A DNA stretch of 64,000 bases. Source: Tenggerimyces flavus (GTDB lineage: Bacteria; Actinomycetota; Actinomycetes; Propionibacteriales; Actinopolymorphaceae). Shown here one piece after another: positions 16,290 through 24,734 of this stretch. The notes beneath the pieces are model-generated. The model saw nothing but the letters and a program-made list of their open reading frames with translations. It had not been told where the DNA came from and made no database searches. Made by a program: the position numbers and the translations under genes. Each line of letters opens with the position of its first letter. Position 1 is the stretch's first letter. Location: positions 6,448,001-6,512,000 of the forward strand of contig NZ_JAFBCM010000001.1 in assembly GCF_016907715.1 (NCBI RefSeq), given 5' to 3'.

Positions 16290-18599
16290 TTGACTGAAAG
16301 CACGATCAAGCACGAGATCGCCGAAGAACAAGCCCAGGTGAGCATGCTGTACGACCGTCTGGACGTGTTGCGCGAAAGGGCAGCCGCCGACCTGAAGCGT
16401 GTGCAGGGCGAGGAGAGATTGGGGCACGACCAGGGGGATTCCGAACGCGACTCGTTCTCCACGCTCTACCAGGGGCGGCACGCACAGCTCTCGTCGGTCG
16501 AACGAGGTCTGGTGTTCGGCCGCGTCGACAACACCGACGACACGAAGTTCCATATCGGCCGGATCGGGCTGTTCGACGACGACTACGAACCCGTTCTCGT
16601 CGACTGGCGCGCGCCGGTCGCCCAGTCGTTCTATCGCGCGACGCCGGCCGACCCGATGGGCGTGATCCGGCGCCGGCACATCCGGCTGCACCAACGGACG
16701 GTCGTCGCGGTCGACGACGACCTGCTCGACCTCGAGGCGCTCAGCGACCCGGACCGGTCGACGCTGACCGGTGAGGCCGCGCTGCTCGCCTCGCTCACGT
16801 CGCACCGAACCGGCCGGATGAACGAGATCGTCGCGACGATCCAGGCCGAGCAGGACGTGATCATCCGCTCCGAGCTGCCTGGTGTGCTCGTCGTGCAGGG
16901 CGGTCCCGGTACGGGCAAGACGGTCGTCGCGCTGCACCGCGCGGCGTACCTGCTCTACACGCACCGCGAGCAGCTCGCGCGGCGCGGCGTGCTCGTCGTG
17001 GGGCCGAACGCGACGTTCCTCCGCTACATCGACCAGGTGCTGCCGTCGCTCGGTGAGACCGACGTCGTGCTGTCGACGGTCGGCGAGCTCTTTCCCGGCG
17101 TGGTCGGGTCCGCACCGGAGTCGCCGCTCGCCGCGCGGGTGAAGGGCTCGCTCGAGATGGTCGAGGTGCTGGCGCGGGCCGTGCGCGACTTCCAGGCCGT
17201 GCCCGCCGAGCCGATCGCGCTCAAGGTGGACAACCGGGAGCTGACGCTCACGCCGTCGATCGTCCGGCGGGCGCGGAAGCGAGCGCGGGACGCCGACGAG
17301 CCGCACAACCGGGCGCGGCGGTTCTTCGTCAAGGCGATCCTCGACGCCTTGACCGACCAGGTCGTCGACGAGCTCGGTCGTGAGTTCATCTCCGACGACG
17401 ACATCGCCGATCTGCGGAAGGAGTTGCGGGAGGACCCTGTGGTCCGGGACCTGCTGCGGCAGCTCTGGCCGGAGCTCACGCCGCAGCTGTTCGTGACGAT
17501 CCTGCTGTCCTCGGACTCGCGGCTCGCCGCGGCGGCGCCGGACCTGAGCGAGTCGGAGCGGGCCGCCCTCGTACGGGCGAACGACGCCCCGTGGACCGCG
17601 TCGGACGTGGCGCTGCTGGACGAGGCGGCGGAGCTGTTGGGCGACCTCGACTCCGACGTGTACGCGCGCAAGCAGGGCGCGGTGAACCAGGCCGTCGGGG
17701 CGGAGGAACACTTGGACTACATCCGCGGCGTGATCGAGCTCGAGTCGACCGCGCATCGGATCGTCCTGATGCCGTGGGAGGTCGAGCAGTTCACCGGCAT
17801 GTTGGCGCAGTGGACGACGCAGACCGACGCTGTCGGGACCCTGGCGGAACGGGCCGCTGCCGATCGGACGTGGCAGTTCGGGCACGTGATCGTCGACGAG
17901 GCGCAGGAACTGTCGGCGATGGACTGGCGGCTGCTGATGCGGCGGGTGCCGCGGCGTTCGATGACGCTGGTCGGCGACATCGCGCAGACCGGTTCGGCGG
18001 CCGGCACCCGGTCGTGGGCGGAGGTGCTGGACCGGTACGCGCCGCGGCGGTGGCGTACCGCGGAGCTGTCGGTGAACTACCGGACGCCCGCCGAGATCAT
18101 GGCCGTGGCCGCCGACGTGCTGGCGGCCATCGACCCGTCGGCGACCCCTCCGACGTCGGTCCGCGACACGGGGGTGAAGCCGTGGAGCTCGAGCGTCCCG
18201 GCTGCTTCGTTCGGCTCCGCGTTGGTGGCCGCGGTGCGGTCAGAGCAGGCGGAGGTGGGTGACGGGCGGCTGGCGGTGCTCGTTCCCTCGTCGCGGTACG
18301 CCGAACTGACGTCGCTGTTGGCGTCGCAGGTCGAGGGCGTGGCGTTCGGAACCCATCCGGGGGTGCTGGACTCGACCATCGCTGTGCTCGACGTCGGGCA
18401 GGCGAAGGGCCTGGAGTTCGACTCGGTGCTCATCGCCGACCCCTCGGCCATCGTGGCTTCCTCGGTGCGGGGTCTGTCCGACCTGTACGTCGCGGTGACG
18501 CGGGCGACGAAGCGGCTCGGGGTCGTCTGCCCGGGACCGATCCCGGAGATGCTGACCCAGACCGTTCAGACGGGTGGGATGACGCCCGAGGACTCGTAG
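16290..18599 (+). CDS. HelD/HelR-like RNA polymerase-associated helicase
   Basis: A 769-residue SF1 protein. It starts at TTG with GGTGAGGGGA upstream. The N-terminal ~70 residues are a charged helical hairpin as in HelD, followed by the HelD-specific FGRVDNTDDTKFHIGRIGLFDDD block. Walker A is GGPGTGKT (204-211), Walker B VDEAQE (~535-540), then VGDIAQT, NYRTPAEI and the UvrD-like C-terminal VAVTRATKRLGVV. HelD proteins bind RNA polymerase and release stalled or nucleic-acid-bound complexes; the actinobacterial HelR subgroup also protects from rifamycins. The divergent Eis-like gene makes a resistance role plausible, but HelD versus HelR cannot be settled by eye. It overlaps rpiB at its 3' end. 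Confidence 0.88.
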   Translation: MTESTIKHEIAEEQAQVSMLYDRLDVLRERAAADLKRVQGEERLGHDQGDSERDSFSTLYQGRHAQLSSVERGLVFGRVDNTDDTKFHIGRIGLFDDDYEPVLVDWRAPVAQSFYRATPADPMGVIRRRHIRLHQRTVVAVDDDLLDLEALSDPDRSTLTGEAALLASLTSHRTGRMNEIVATIQAEQDVIIRSELPGVLVVQGGPGTGKTVVALHRAAYLLYTHREQLARRGVLVVGPNATFLRYIDQVLPSLGETDVVLSTVGELFPGVVGSAPESPLAARVKGSLEMVEVLARAVRDFQAVPAEPIALKVDNRELTLTPSIVRRARKRARDADEPHNRARRFFVKAILDALTDQVVDELGREFISDDDIADLRKELREDPVVRDLLRQLWPELTPQLFVTILLSSDSRLAAAAPDLSESERAALVRANDAPWTASDVALLDEAAELLGDLDSDVYARKQGAVNQAVGAEEHLDYIRGVIELESTAHRIVLMPWEVEQFTGMLAQWTTQTDAVGTLAERAAADRTWQFGHVIVDEAQELSAMDWRLLMRRVPRRSMTLVGDIAQTGSAAGTRSWAEVLDRYAPRRWRTAELSVNYRTPAEIMAVAADVLAAIDPSATPPTSVRDTGVKPWSSSVPAASFGSALVAAVRSEQAEVGDGRLAVLVPSSRYAELTSLLASQVEGVAFGTHPGVLDSTIAVLDVGQAKGLEFDSVLIADPSAIVASSVRGLSDLYVAVTRATKRLGVVCPGPIPEMLTQTVQTGGMTPEDS

Positions 18600-19030
18600 C
18601 TGGCGAGCATCTCGATCCGCCGGACGTGGCGGGCCTCGTTCGTGAAGTCGGTGCTGAGGAACGTCTCCACGAACGCGGCCGCCTCGTCGACGGTGTGCAT
18701 GCGCGCGCCGATCGAGCAGACGTTGGCGTTGTTGTGCAGGCGGCCGAGCTGGGCGGTCTCGGTGCTCCAGGCGAGGGCGGCGCGGACGCCGGCGACCTTG
18801 TTGGCGGCGATCTGCTCACCGTTCCCGCTGCCGCCGATGACGATGCCGAGGCTGCCCTCGTCGGCGACCACCGCGGCGGCGGTCGCGAGGCAGAACGGCG
18901 GGTAGTCGTCGTCGGGGTCGTACGCCTCGGGACCGTGGTCGACGACGTCGTGGCCGCGGCCGGCGAGCCACGCGACGAGGTGTTGCTTCAGCTCGTAGCC
19001 GGCGTGGTCGGAACCCAGATGCACTCGCAC
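18566..19030 (-). CDS. rpiB: Ribose-5-phosphate isomerase B
   Basis: A 154-residue LacAB/RpiB protein interconverting ribose-5-phosphate and ribulose-5-phosphate in the pentose phosphate pathway. MRVHLGSDHAGYELK, the GGSGNGEQIAANKVAGVRAALAW block and RLHNNANVCSIGARMH are diagnostic. Like other actinobacterial RpiB proteins it has GGSGNGEQ, in which a glutamate is the catalytic base, instead of the cysteine used by the E. coli type. It starts 13 bp after the stop of the upstream P-loop gene and its 3' end overlaps helD by 34 bp. Confidence 0.95.
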   Translation of the reverse strand: MRVHLGSDHAGYELKQHLVAWLAGRGHDVVDHGPEAYDPDDDYPPFCLATAAAVVADEGSLGIVIGGSGNGEQIAANKVAGVRAALAWSTETAQLGRLHNNANVCSIGARMHTVDEAAAFVETFLSTDFTNEARHVRRIEMLASYESSGVIPPV

Positions 19031-19043
19031 GCGGCAGAGTCTT

Positions 19044-19658
19044 TCACCTCAGGTGAGAACGCACCCAGCGCGCCACGCTCGCCGCCGCCTCCTCCGGCGT
19101 GCCCTCGTCGGTGCTGACGACCGTGTCGAGGCGTTTGCGGAGCTCGGCGGCGAACTCGAGGTGCTGCTCGATGTTGCGTTCGCGCCAGGCCGGTCTCGCT
19201 TCCAGCCTCGCTCGGCGGACGTCGTCGTTGCAGTCGAGGGCCGCGAAGTGGGTGTCGCCGACCCACTCCCGGAGGGGCAGCTCGTCGAGCTGCTCGGGAA
19301 CGAACGGGCAGAGCAGAACGGTCGACCGTCCGCCCTGCGCGAGGCCGTGCGCGACGGCCAGCCAGGCGTCGCGGAAGCCGGCCCAGTCCATCGGGTCGGG
19401 CAGACACATCCGGCCGAGCGGGTCGATCAGCCAGTCGACGTCGAAGACCGCGCACTCGGGGAGGGCGTCGATGAGCGGTTGGGTGATCGCGGTCTTGCCC
19501 GAGGCGGACGCTCCGGCCACGACGAAGAGCGGGAGCCGCTTGGCGGGGACGTCGTTCCCACACTGCGTACACCGCGCGACCTGCCGCCCGTCCTCGGTGA
19601 CGGCGGGCTTCATCGGGATCGGGTCGTCGCAGTTCTGGCAGTAGTGCATCTGGCTCAT
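19044..19658 (-). CDS. Zinc-ribbon P-loop ATPase/kinase-like protein
   Basis: A 204-residue protein with an unusual order of parts: an N-terminal zinc ribbon (C7xxC10 and C30xxC33), then a P-loop GASASGKT (49-56) and a nucleoside/shikimate-kinase-like alpha-beta fold. VFDVDWLIDP could supply the substrate or Mg2+ aspartates and RARLEARPAWRERNI a lid-like arginine-rich helix. The start MSQMHYC at 19658 is chosen because the ribbon begins there; the longer open frame upstream has no such feature. It is probably a small-molecule kinase or a nucleotide-dependent regulator. Being 13 bp upstream of rpiB may hint at pentose or nucleoside metabolism, but no substrate can be named. Confidence 0.75.
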   Translation of the reverse strand: MSQMHYCQNCDDPIPMKPAVTEDGRQVARCTQCGNDVPAKRLPLFVVAGASASGKTAITQPLIDALPECAVFDVDWLIDPLGRMCLPDPMDWAGFRDAWLAVAHGLAQGGRSTVLLCPFVPEQLDELPLREWVGDTHFAALDCNDDVRRARLEARPAWRERNIEQHLEFAAELRKRLDTVVSTDEGTPEEAAASVARWVRSHLR

Positions 19659-19793
19659 TGTCGCGCTCCGCGCGACGAACCGGGTGCTTGAACGCGGTCC
19701 CTTCCACCGCGGCCCAAAGTTTCGGTCGCCTGCCCGGTGCCGGGCGGCAGGCCGCGGAGGAAAGGACCGCGGCACCCGGCTGCGATCCTGCCT

Positions 19794-20465
19794 CTACCCG
19801 TTGAGGTACGCGAGGACGGCGAGCACGCGGCGGTGCCCGTCCTCGACCTCGGACAGGTCGAGCTTGGCGAAGATGTTGCCGATGTGCTTGGCCACCGCGG
19901 CCTCGCTGACGACCAGCGAACGGGCGATCGCGGCGTTCGCGTGGCCCTCGGCCATGAGCGCGAGCACCTCCCGTTCGCGCGCCGTGAGCCGCGTCAACGG
20001 GCCGGTGTCGCGGCGCTGGACGAGCAGCTGGCGTACGACGTCGGGGTCGATCACGGTCTGCCCGTCGGCGACCCGTTCGATCGCGCCGACGAACTCGGTG
20101 ATCTCGCTGACCCTGTCCTTCAGCAGGTAGCCGAGCCCCGCGGTGCCCGGGGACTCGAGCAGGTCGGCGGCGTACGCGGACGCGACGTACTGGGAGAGCA
20201 CGAGGACCGCGAGCGTCGGGTACTTCTCCCGCAGCCGAACCGCCGCGCGGAGGCCCTCGTCGGTATGGGTCGGGGGCATCCGGATGTCGGTGATCACGAT
20301 GTCCGGCCGGTGCTCGTCGACCGCGGCGACCAATCCCACCGCGTCGCCGACCGCCGCGGGCACGCGGTGGCCGAGGCGTTCGAGCAGGCTGACCACGCCT
20401 TCGCGGAGCAGGACGGCGTCCTCGGCGATCACGATCGTGAGGGAACGGGTCCCATCGTCGGGCAC
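19794..20465 (-). CDS. NarL/LuxR-family response regulator
   Basis: A 223-residue two-component regulator. The receiver begins LTIVIAEDAVLLREG, with the phospho-acceptor D60 in VITDIRMPP and the conserved lysine in YLLKDRV. The C-terminal HTH reads LTAREREVLALMAEG...VSEAAVAKHIGNIFAKL. The GTG at 20465 is taken as start because the receiver begins ten codons later; the open frame upstream is the kinase in another frame. It overlaps the kinase gene by 37 bp, so the two are translated together. Its targets are unknown. About 135 bp separate it from the next leftward gene. Confidence 0.93.
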   Translation of the reverse strand: MPDDGTRSLTIVIAEDAVLLREGVVSLLERLGHRVPAAVGDAVGLVAAVDEHRPDIVITDIRMPPTHTDEGLRAAVRLREKYPTLAVLVLSQYVASAYAADLLESPGTAGLGYLLKDRVSEITEFVGAIERVADGQTVIDPDVVRQLLVQRRDTGPLTRLTAREREVLALMAEGHANAAIARSLVVSEAAVAKHIGNIFAKLDLSEVEDGHRRVLAVLAYLNG

Positions 20466-21808
20466 GGAATCTCCAGGGTCAGCACGGTGGGTCCGCCGGG
20501 CGGGCTGGACAGGATGAGTCTGCCGGCTACGACCGCGAGCCGGTCCGCGAGGCCCTGCAGCCCGCTGCCGTTCGCGGGGTCGGCGCCGCCCACGCCGTTG
20601 TCGGTGATGCCGACCACGAGCTGGCGGCCGTCGTGCCGGGCGTGGACGAACGCGACCGACGCCTGCGAGTGGCGGGCGACGTTCGTGAGCGCTTCGGTGA
20701 CGACGAAGTACGCGGCGCTCTCCACCGCGGGTGGGAGCCGCTGGTCGAGCCTGAGGTCGAGCTGGACCGGCACCGCCGACCGCCCGGCGACCTCCGCGAC
20801 GGCGGCGGCCAGACCGCGGTCGGTGAGGACCTGCGGGTGGATGCCGCGGATCAGGTCGCGGAGCTCCTGCAGGGCGACCTTCGCCTCCCGGTGGGCGTCC
20901 TTGACGAGCGCGCGGGCCTCTTGGTTGTCGGGGTTCTCGCGGCCGAGCTCGAGCTCCGCGACGCCGAGCCGGAACGCGAGCGAGACGAGGTGGGCCTGCG
21001 TACCGTCGTGCAGATCTCGTTCGATCCGCCTTCTTTCCGCCTCGAACGCGTCGACGAGGCGGGCCCGCGAGGTGACGGCCTCGACGTACTGCGGCGCGTC
21101 GACCGAGCCGACCAGCATCACCCGCGCGATCTTCGCCCGGGCACCGACGACCACGCAGGCGAGGTAGGCGGCGAACGCGTACGCGATCGGCAGGATGCCG
21201 AGGAACAGCGCGCTCTCGCCCCAGCTGTCGATCTGCCAGTCGAAGAACGCGACCGAGTCGTCGCCGAGCGTCGGCATGATGATCGCGGCGAGCGGGAAGC
21301 CGATGAGGTTGAGGCAGAGGAAGACGCCGAGCAGGTCGCCGATCAAGACGGCCGAGACGACGACGAACGCGTACGCGAGCTCGCGCCAGGTGGCGCCCTC
21401 TTTGAGGCGCTCCTTCAGCCAGAGCCTCATTGGTTTTGCTGGGAGCTGCTTGTGCGGGCTGGGGGCGGGCTCGCGGTCGACGAGGCCCAGGCGTCGGCGT
21501 TCGAACGCGGCCACCGGGATCGCGAAGAGCGGGATCGCGACGAGGACCGCGGCGCCGATGACCGTGATCGAGGCGAGCAGGCCGAACCCGACCATGCCGA
21601 TCAGGACGAGCAGTAGCACCAGGCCGAAGACGCTGCTGGTGACGAGGTAGCCGAACGCGCGCCACGGCCAGGACGAGGTGAGGAACCTCAGCGGTGGCAG
21701 GCGGATCGCGTCCCAGGCGGTGACCGGCTCTTTCTTGGCCTTCTGTGCCGTCTGGTCCGTCTGGTTCGCCGCTTGGGGTGGGACGGCCGGGGCGTACTGC
21801 GGGGTCAC
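20429..21808 (-). CDS. Membrane histidine kinase (HisKA_3/DesK-like)
   Basis: A 459-residue sensor kinase. The first ~210 residues contain about four membrane segments in two pairs, matching the Sensor domain found in many actinobacterial NarL-type kinases, with little extracellular sequence. The dimerisation helix carries ERRRIERDLHDGTQ with the phospho-histidine at about H267; the ATPase domain has an N-box region (ALTNVARHSQA) and the G-box VGGADPANGSGLQGLADR. The small loops suggest it senses the membrane or an integral partner. Partner regulator is the overlapping downstream gene; an SRPBCC protein gene lies 42 bp upstream. Confidence 0.92.
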   Translation of the reverse strand: MTPQYAPAVPPQAANQTDQTAQKAKKEPVTAWDAIRLPPLRFLTSSWPWRAFGYLVTSSVFGLVLLLVLIGMVGFGLLASITVIGAAVLVAIPLFAIPVAAFERRRLGLVDREPAPSPHKQLPAKPMRLWLKERLKEGATWRELAYAFVVVSAVLIGDLLGVFLCLNLIGFPLAAIIMPTLGDDSVAFFDWQIDSWGESALFLGILPIAYAFAAYLACVVVGARAKIARVMLVGSVDAPQYVEAVTSRARLVDAFEAERRRIERDLHDGTQAHLVSLAFRLGVAELELGRENPDNQEARALVKDAHREAKVALQELRDLIRGIHPQVLTDRGLAAAVAEVAGRSAVPVQLDLRLDQRLPPAVESAAYFVVTEALTNVARHSQASVAFVHARHDGRQLVVGITDNGVGGADPANGSGLQGLADRLAVVAGRLILSSPPGGPTVLTLEIPCPTMGPVPSRS

Positions 21809-21850
21809 CTGCCCGACGTTACGGCTTCGCGGCCGTCCCGGTCGGTAGCG

Positions 21851-22288
21851 CTAGGTGGAGTCGCGGGTTCCAGCCCGCTCCAGTACCTCGCGGAGGTTCT
21901 GGAGCTGGCCCGAGTCGGTGCGTTTGATGGCCGTGCGGATGACGGGGCCGAGGAGGACGGTCGGGAACCCGCTGATCTGCAGGTCGGCGGTGAGGGTGGC
22001 TCGGGTGCGTTCGCCTTCTTGGCTGAGCTTGTAGACGTACTGGGCCGTCACGCCGCCTTGCTTGTTCACGATGGTGACGGAGCGGCCGGGCTCGATGGCG
22101 GTGATCTCGGCTTGGATCGTCTTGCCGCGGGCCTCGTACGTGACGGTGGTGCCGTCGACGCGCATGGTGTCGACGCCGTTCATCCAGCGGGGGGCGCGGT
22201 CCCAGGCGGTGAGCTCGGTCCAGACCTCGGCGACGGGACGGTCGATCACGGTGTCGACCTGGAACAGTCTTCGCATGCCGGCGAGCAT
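21851..22288 (-). CDS. SRPBCC (START-like) family protein
   Basis: A 145-residue helix-grip fold protein. FQVDTVIDRPVAEVWTELTAW is the usual first strand and helix of polyketide-cyclase/Bet v1-like proteins, and VTAQYVYKLSQEGERTRATLT the central sheet. The family makes hydrophobic ligand pockets; no catalytic residue can be assigned. The start could instead be the ATG at 22276 (MRRLFQV). It lies between an AraC regulator (33 bp upstream) and the kinase gene (42 bp downstream), suggesting one leftward transcript. Confidence 0.82.
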   Translation of the reverse strand: MLAGMRRLFQVDTVIDRPVAEVWTELTAWDRAPRWMNGVDTMRVDGTTVTYEARGKTIQAEITAIEPGRSVTIVNKQGGVTAQYVYKLSQEGERTRATLTADLQISGFPTVLLGPVIRTAIKRTDSGQLQNLREVLERAGTRDST

Positions 22289-22321
22289 CTTGGTTTGTTG
22301 CTCGTGGCGCTTGGACGGAAT

Positions 22322-23152
22322 TCACATCACGGGGACGAAGCCGGGCTCCTGCTGGCCGACGTCGTACGCGGCGCGCTGGGCTTGCCTGTAGGCGGACGGC
22401 GTGACGCCGGTGTGGCGGCGGAAGTCGCGGATGAAGTGGCTCTGGTCGAACCAGCCCCACTCGGCCGCGATGCCTGTCCACGTGGTGCCTTCGTTGAGGT
22501 CGAGGGCTTGGAGGACTCTTCTCAGGCGGAGGATGCGGGCGAGGACGCGTGGGGTGAGGCCGACGACGCGGACGAACTCGCGGTCGAGGTGGGCGTGGGT
22601 GATGCCTAGCTCTGTGGCGAGCTCATGGATCGGGCGTCGCGGGTCCTGCTCGAGGTTGGCGATGGCTTTCGCGGCGCGTTGCCAGTTTGGTGGTGGTCGC
22701 AGGCCCTCGCTGAGGGTGGCCTCGACGGCGTCGAGGCAGTCGTGCGGCGACTTGTCGTGGAGGGCGTCGCGGAGCGCTGTGGCGGCGGGCCAGGCGTGCT
22801 CGAGGTCTTCGACGCGTCCGCGTAGTGGTGACGGGTCGACGCCGAACAGGGCCCGGCAACCGACTGGTGTGGAGACGATGCCGACCGCGTGCGTCTCTGC
22901 CGTCGGGGCGTTGAGCACGGGACCGTCGTGCGGTCCGGCGAGCCAGCCCCGTTCGGCGAGGAACGGCTCGCCTTCGCCGTTGCGTGGGGTCTCGAGGATG
23001 GGGGAACCGAGGACGAAGACGGCGACGGTGGATCCCGTCGGCGCGATCCGCTCGCTGTTGTGCATGAGCTGGCCGCGGGCGTACCAGATCGACTCGACGA
23101 ACGGCTCCAACGGCTCGGGCGGCCGGCGCGTCACGTACTCGAACTCCGCCAC
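22322..23152 (-). CDS. AraC-family transcriptional regulator
   Basis: A 276-residue regulator. The N-terminal half (FVESIWYARGQL, PTGSTVAVFVLGSP) resembles the DUF6597-type sensor domain common in actinobacterial AraC proteins. The C-terminal half holds two HTH motifs: ELATELGITHAHLDREFV and GIAAEWGWFDQSHFIRDF followed by GVTPSAYR. I start at the GTG at 23152 (VAEFEYVTRR). An array of small palindromes begins only 43 bp upstream of this start and could be its promoter control region. Ligand and targets unknown; the downstream SRPBCC and two-component genes are candidates. Confidence 0.87.
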   Translation of the reverse strand: MAEFEYVTRRPPEPLEPFVESIWYARGQLMHNSERIAPTGSTVAVFVLGSPILETPRNGEGEPFLAERGWLAGPHDGPVLNAPTAETHAVGIVSTPVGCRALFGVDPSPLRGRVEDLEHAWPAATALRDALHDKSPHDCLDAVEATLSEGLRPPPNWQRAAKAIANLEQDPRRPIHELATELGITHAHLDREFVRVVGLTPRVLARILRLRRVLQALDLNEGTTWTGIAAEWGWFDQSHFIRDFRRHTGVTPSAYRQAQRAAYDVGQQEPGFVPVM

Positions 23153-23194
23153 CCCTCGGACGCTACCGCCGAACCGCCTTCGCGATACGCCCAA

Positions 23195-23530
23195 CGATAC
23201 GGACGTCACAAGTCCACCTTTGCTACTACAGGCGTAAAACATCCCAGCGCCCGCGCGGTTGCTGATACGGACGTAAAACGTCCGCTCTTGGTGTTACCGG
23301 CGTAACAGATCCCGGTGTGGTGATACGGACATAAGACGTCCACCTTCCGCGATGCGAGCACAGACCTCCCGCGCCCGCCCTTGGTGATACGGCCGTAAGA
23401 CATCCCGCCCACCGATACGGACGTAACAAGTCCACCTTTGCTACTACAGGCGTAAGACAACCCAGCACCCGCCCGCTTGCTGATACGGACGTAAAACGTC
23501 CGTTCATGGTGTTACCGGCGTAACAGATCC
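23195..23530 (-). repeat. Tandem array of eleven ~21-bp palindromic units
   Basis: Units follow TGATACGGACGTAAAACGTCC with variants such as TGTTACCGGCGTAACAGATCC and CTACTACAGGCGTAAAACATCC. Starts are at 23195, 23223, 23263, 23292, 23321, 23349 (degenerate), 23385, 23413, 23441, 23481 and 23510, so the period is 28-29 bp with three longer steps of 36-40 bp. Units 1-4 with their spacers recur as units 8-11 as a ~120-bp direct repeat offset by 218 bp. The array lies between the ROK stop (23545) and the AraC start (23152). Confidence 0.85.
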
Positions 23531-23544
23531 CGGCATGGTCCGGA

Positions 23545-24663
23545 TCAGGCAGGCCCGAAGGTCTCGGCGTGCAGGAGGTCGAGCGCGACCAGGACCGCTC
23601 CGCGCAGGACGGGGGCGCCGCTGACGGTGCCGGCGACGACTTCGGTCGGCAGCGGGACCCGTTCGGCCACCCCAGTCGCGACGCGCGAGGCCAACGCCGT
23701 GCCCCCGGCGCGGCCGACGGTGCCGGCGAGGACGACGGTGCCCGGGTCGAGGATCGAGCAGATCCCCGCCACACCCACCGCCACCCGGTCGGCGAGCTCG
23801 TCGAGGAAAGCCTCCGACCCGGCGATAACGACACCCTCCAGCCCGCCAGACGAATCCACCCCATGCGCACGGGCAAGGGCCAGCACAGACGCCCCACCCA
23901 CGAGCTCCTGGAACGTCCCCGTACCCACCGGCAGATAGGCCGTCTCCCCCGCACCACCAGAAGCGCCCCGATAAAGCTGCCCGCCCAACACGACGGCCAT
24001 CCCGATCCCCGACCCCAACGACAACAGCGCGAACGAGGACCGCCCCATCATCGCGCCCAGCCGGTGCTCGGCGAGCCCGACCAGGTTCACCTCGTTCTCC
24101 AACAGCACCGGCACATCGAGCCGAGAACGCAACCCAGGCAGCAGATTCGCGTGCCACGTCGGCAAGAACGCCGCGAAGCTCAAATCGCCCGTTGAAGGAT
24201 CGACCAGCCCCGGCGTCCCCACGACCACCGTCCGCAGCGCAGACACCGACGCCGAGGCAGAAGCCGCAACCACAGCAGCGTGCACCACCTCAACCGGCGA
24301 AGAAGAAGCGTCGAAAGGCACCTGCGCCGACCCGACTGTCCGCCCCGTCACGTCGGAAACGACAGCCAGCACAACGCGAGGCCGCACCTCCACCCCGGCG
24401 ACGAAGGCCCGATCCGCCACCACCCCGTACAGCGCCGCGTTCGGCCCGCGCCGGTCCGTCCCCGACTCCCCCACGACAGCGACCAGCCCGGCGGCCTCCA
24501 TCCGATCGACCAGGTCCCCGACCGTCGGCCGCGACAGCCCAGTCAAGGAACGCAGCTGCGGCCGAGTCAGAGGCCCACGGGAGAGCAACAGGTCGAACGC
24601 CTTCCGGTCGTTCAGCTGGCGCACCAGCGCGGGCGACGCCGGGCCTTCGCGCTCGGAACCCAC
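23545..24663 (-). CDS. ROK-family transcriptional regulator
   Basis: A 372-residue NagC/XylR-type repressor: N-terminal winged helix (PLTRPQLRSLTGLSRPTVGD, ~33-52) and a C-terminal sugar-kinase-like domain. The zinc-binding CxCGxxGCxE signature normally found in ROK proteins is absent; the region after GETAYLPVG contains no cysteines. It is divergent from an MFS transporter plus GH20 hexosaminidase operon, so it probably represses that operon and responds to N-acetylglucosamine or a chitobiose-like sugar. A ROK-like operator half-site GTTAGTTTC lies in the 71-bp gap. Confidence 0.88.
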   Translation of the reverse strand: MGSEREGPASPALVRQLNDRKAFDLLLSRGPLTRPQLRSLTGLSRPTVGDLVDRMEAAGLVAVVGESGTDRRGPNAALYGVVADRAFVAGVEVRPRVVLAVVSDVTGRTVGSAQVPFDASSSPVEVVHAAVVAASASASVSALRTVVVGTPGLVDPSTGDLSFAAFLPTWHANLLPGLRSRLDVPVLLENEVNLVGLAEHRLGAMMGRSSFALLSLGSGIGMAVVLGGQLYRGASGGAGETAYLPVGTGTFQELVGGASVLALARAHGVDSSGGLEGVVIAGSEAFLDELADRVAVGVAGICSILDPGTVVLAGTVGRAGGTALASRVATGVAERVPLPTEVVAGTVSGAPVLRGAVLVALDLLHAETFGPA

Positions 24664-24693
24664 CGGAACCTCTTTTCATCAGGAACCCTGCCT

Positions 24694-24711
24694 GTTAGTT
24701 TCGGAACATAC
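24694..24711. promoter_or_regulatory. Candidate ROK operator
   Basis: GTTAGTTTC-GGAACATAC is an imperfect inverted repeat (6 of 9 positions) in the gap between the ROK gene and the MFS gene. GTTAGTTT matches the half-site known for XylR/NagC-type ROK repressors. Its position would let one dimer control both directions. Confidence 0.4.
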
Positions 24712-24734
24712 ACCGACTCGGGAGGGCAACGCAC

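Noticed and set aside
20466-21665. Long N-terminal extension of the response regulator
   Set aside because: This is the histidine kinase gene read in another frame; the receiver domain starts at the GTG at 20465.
23195-23530. CRISPR array
   Set aside because: Spacers are only 7-19 bp, repeats are variable and recur with the same spacers, and no cas gene is present.
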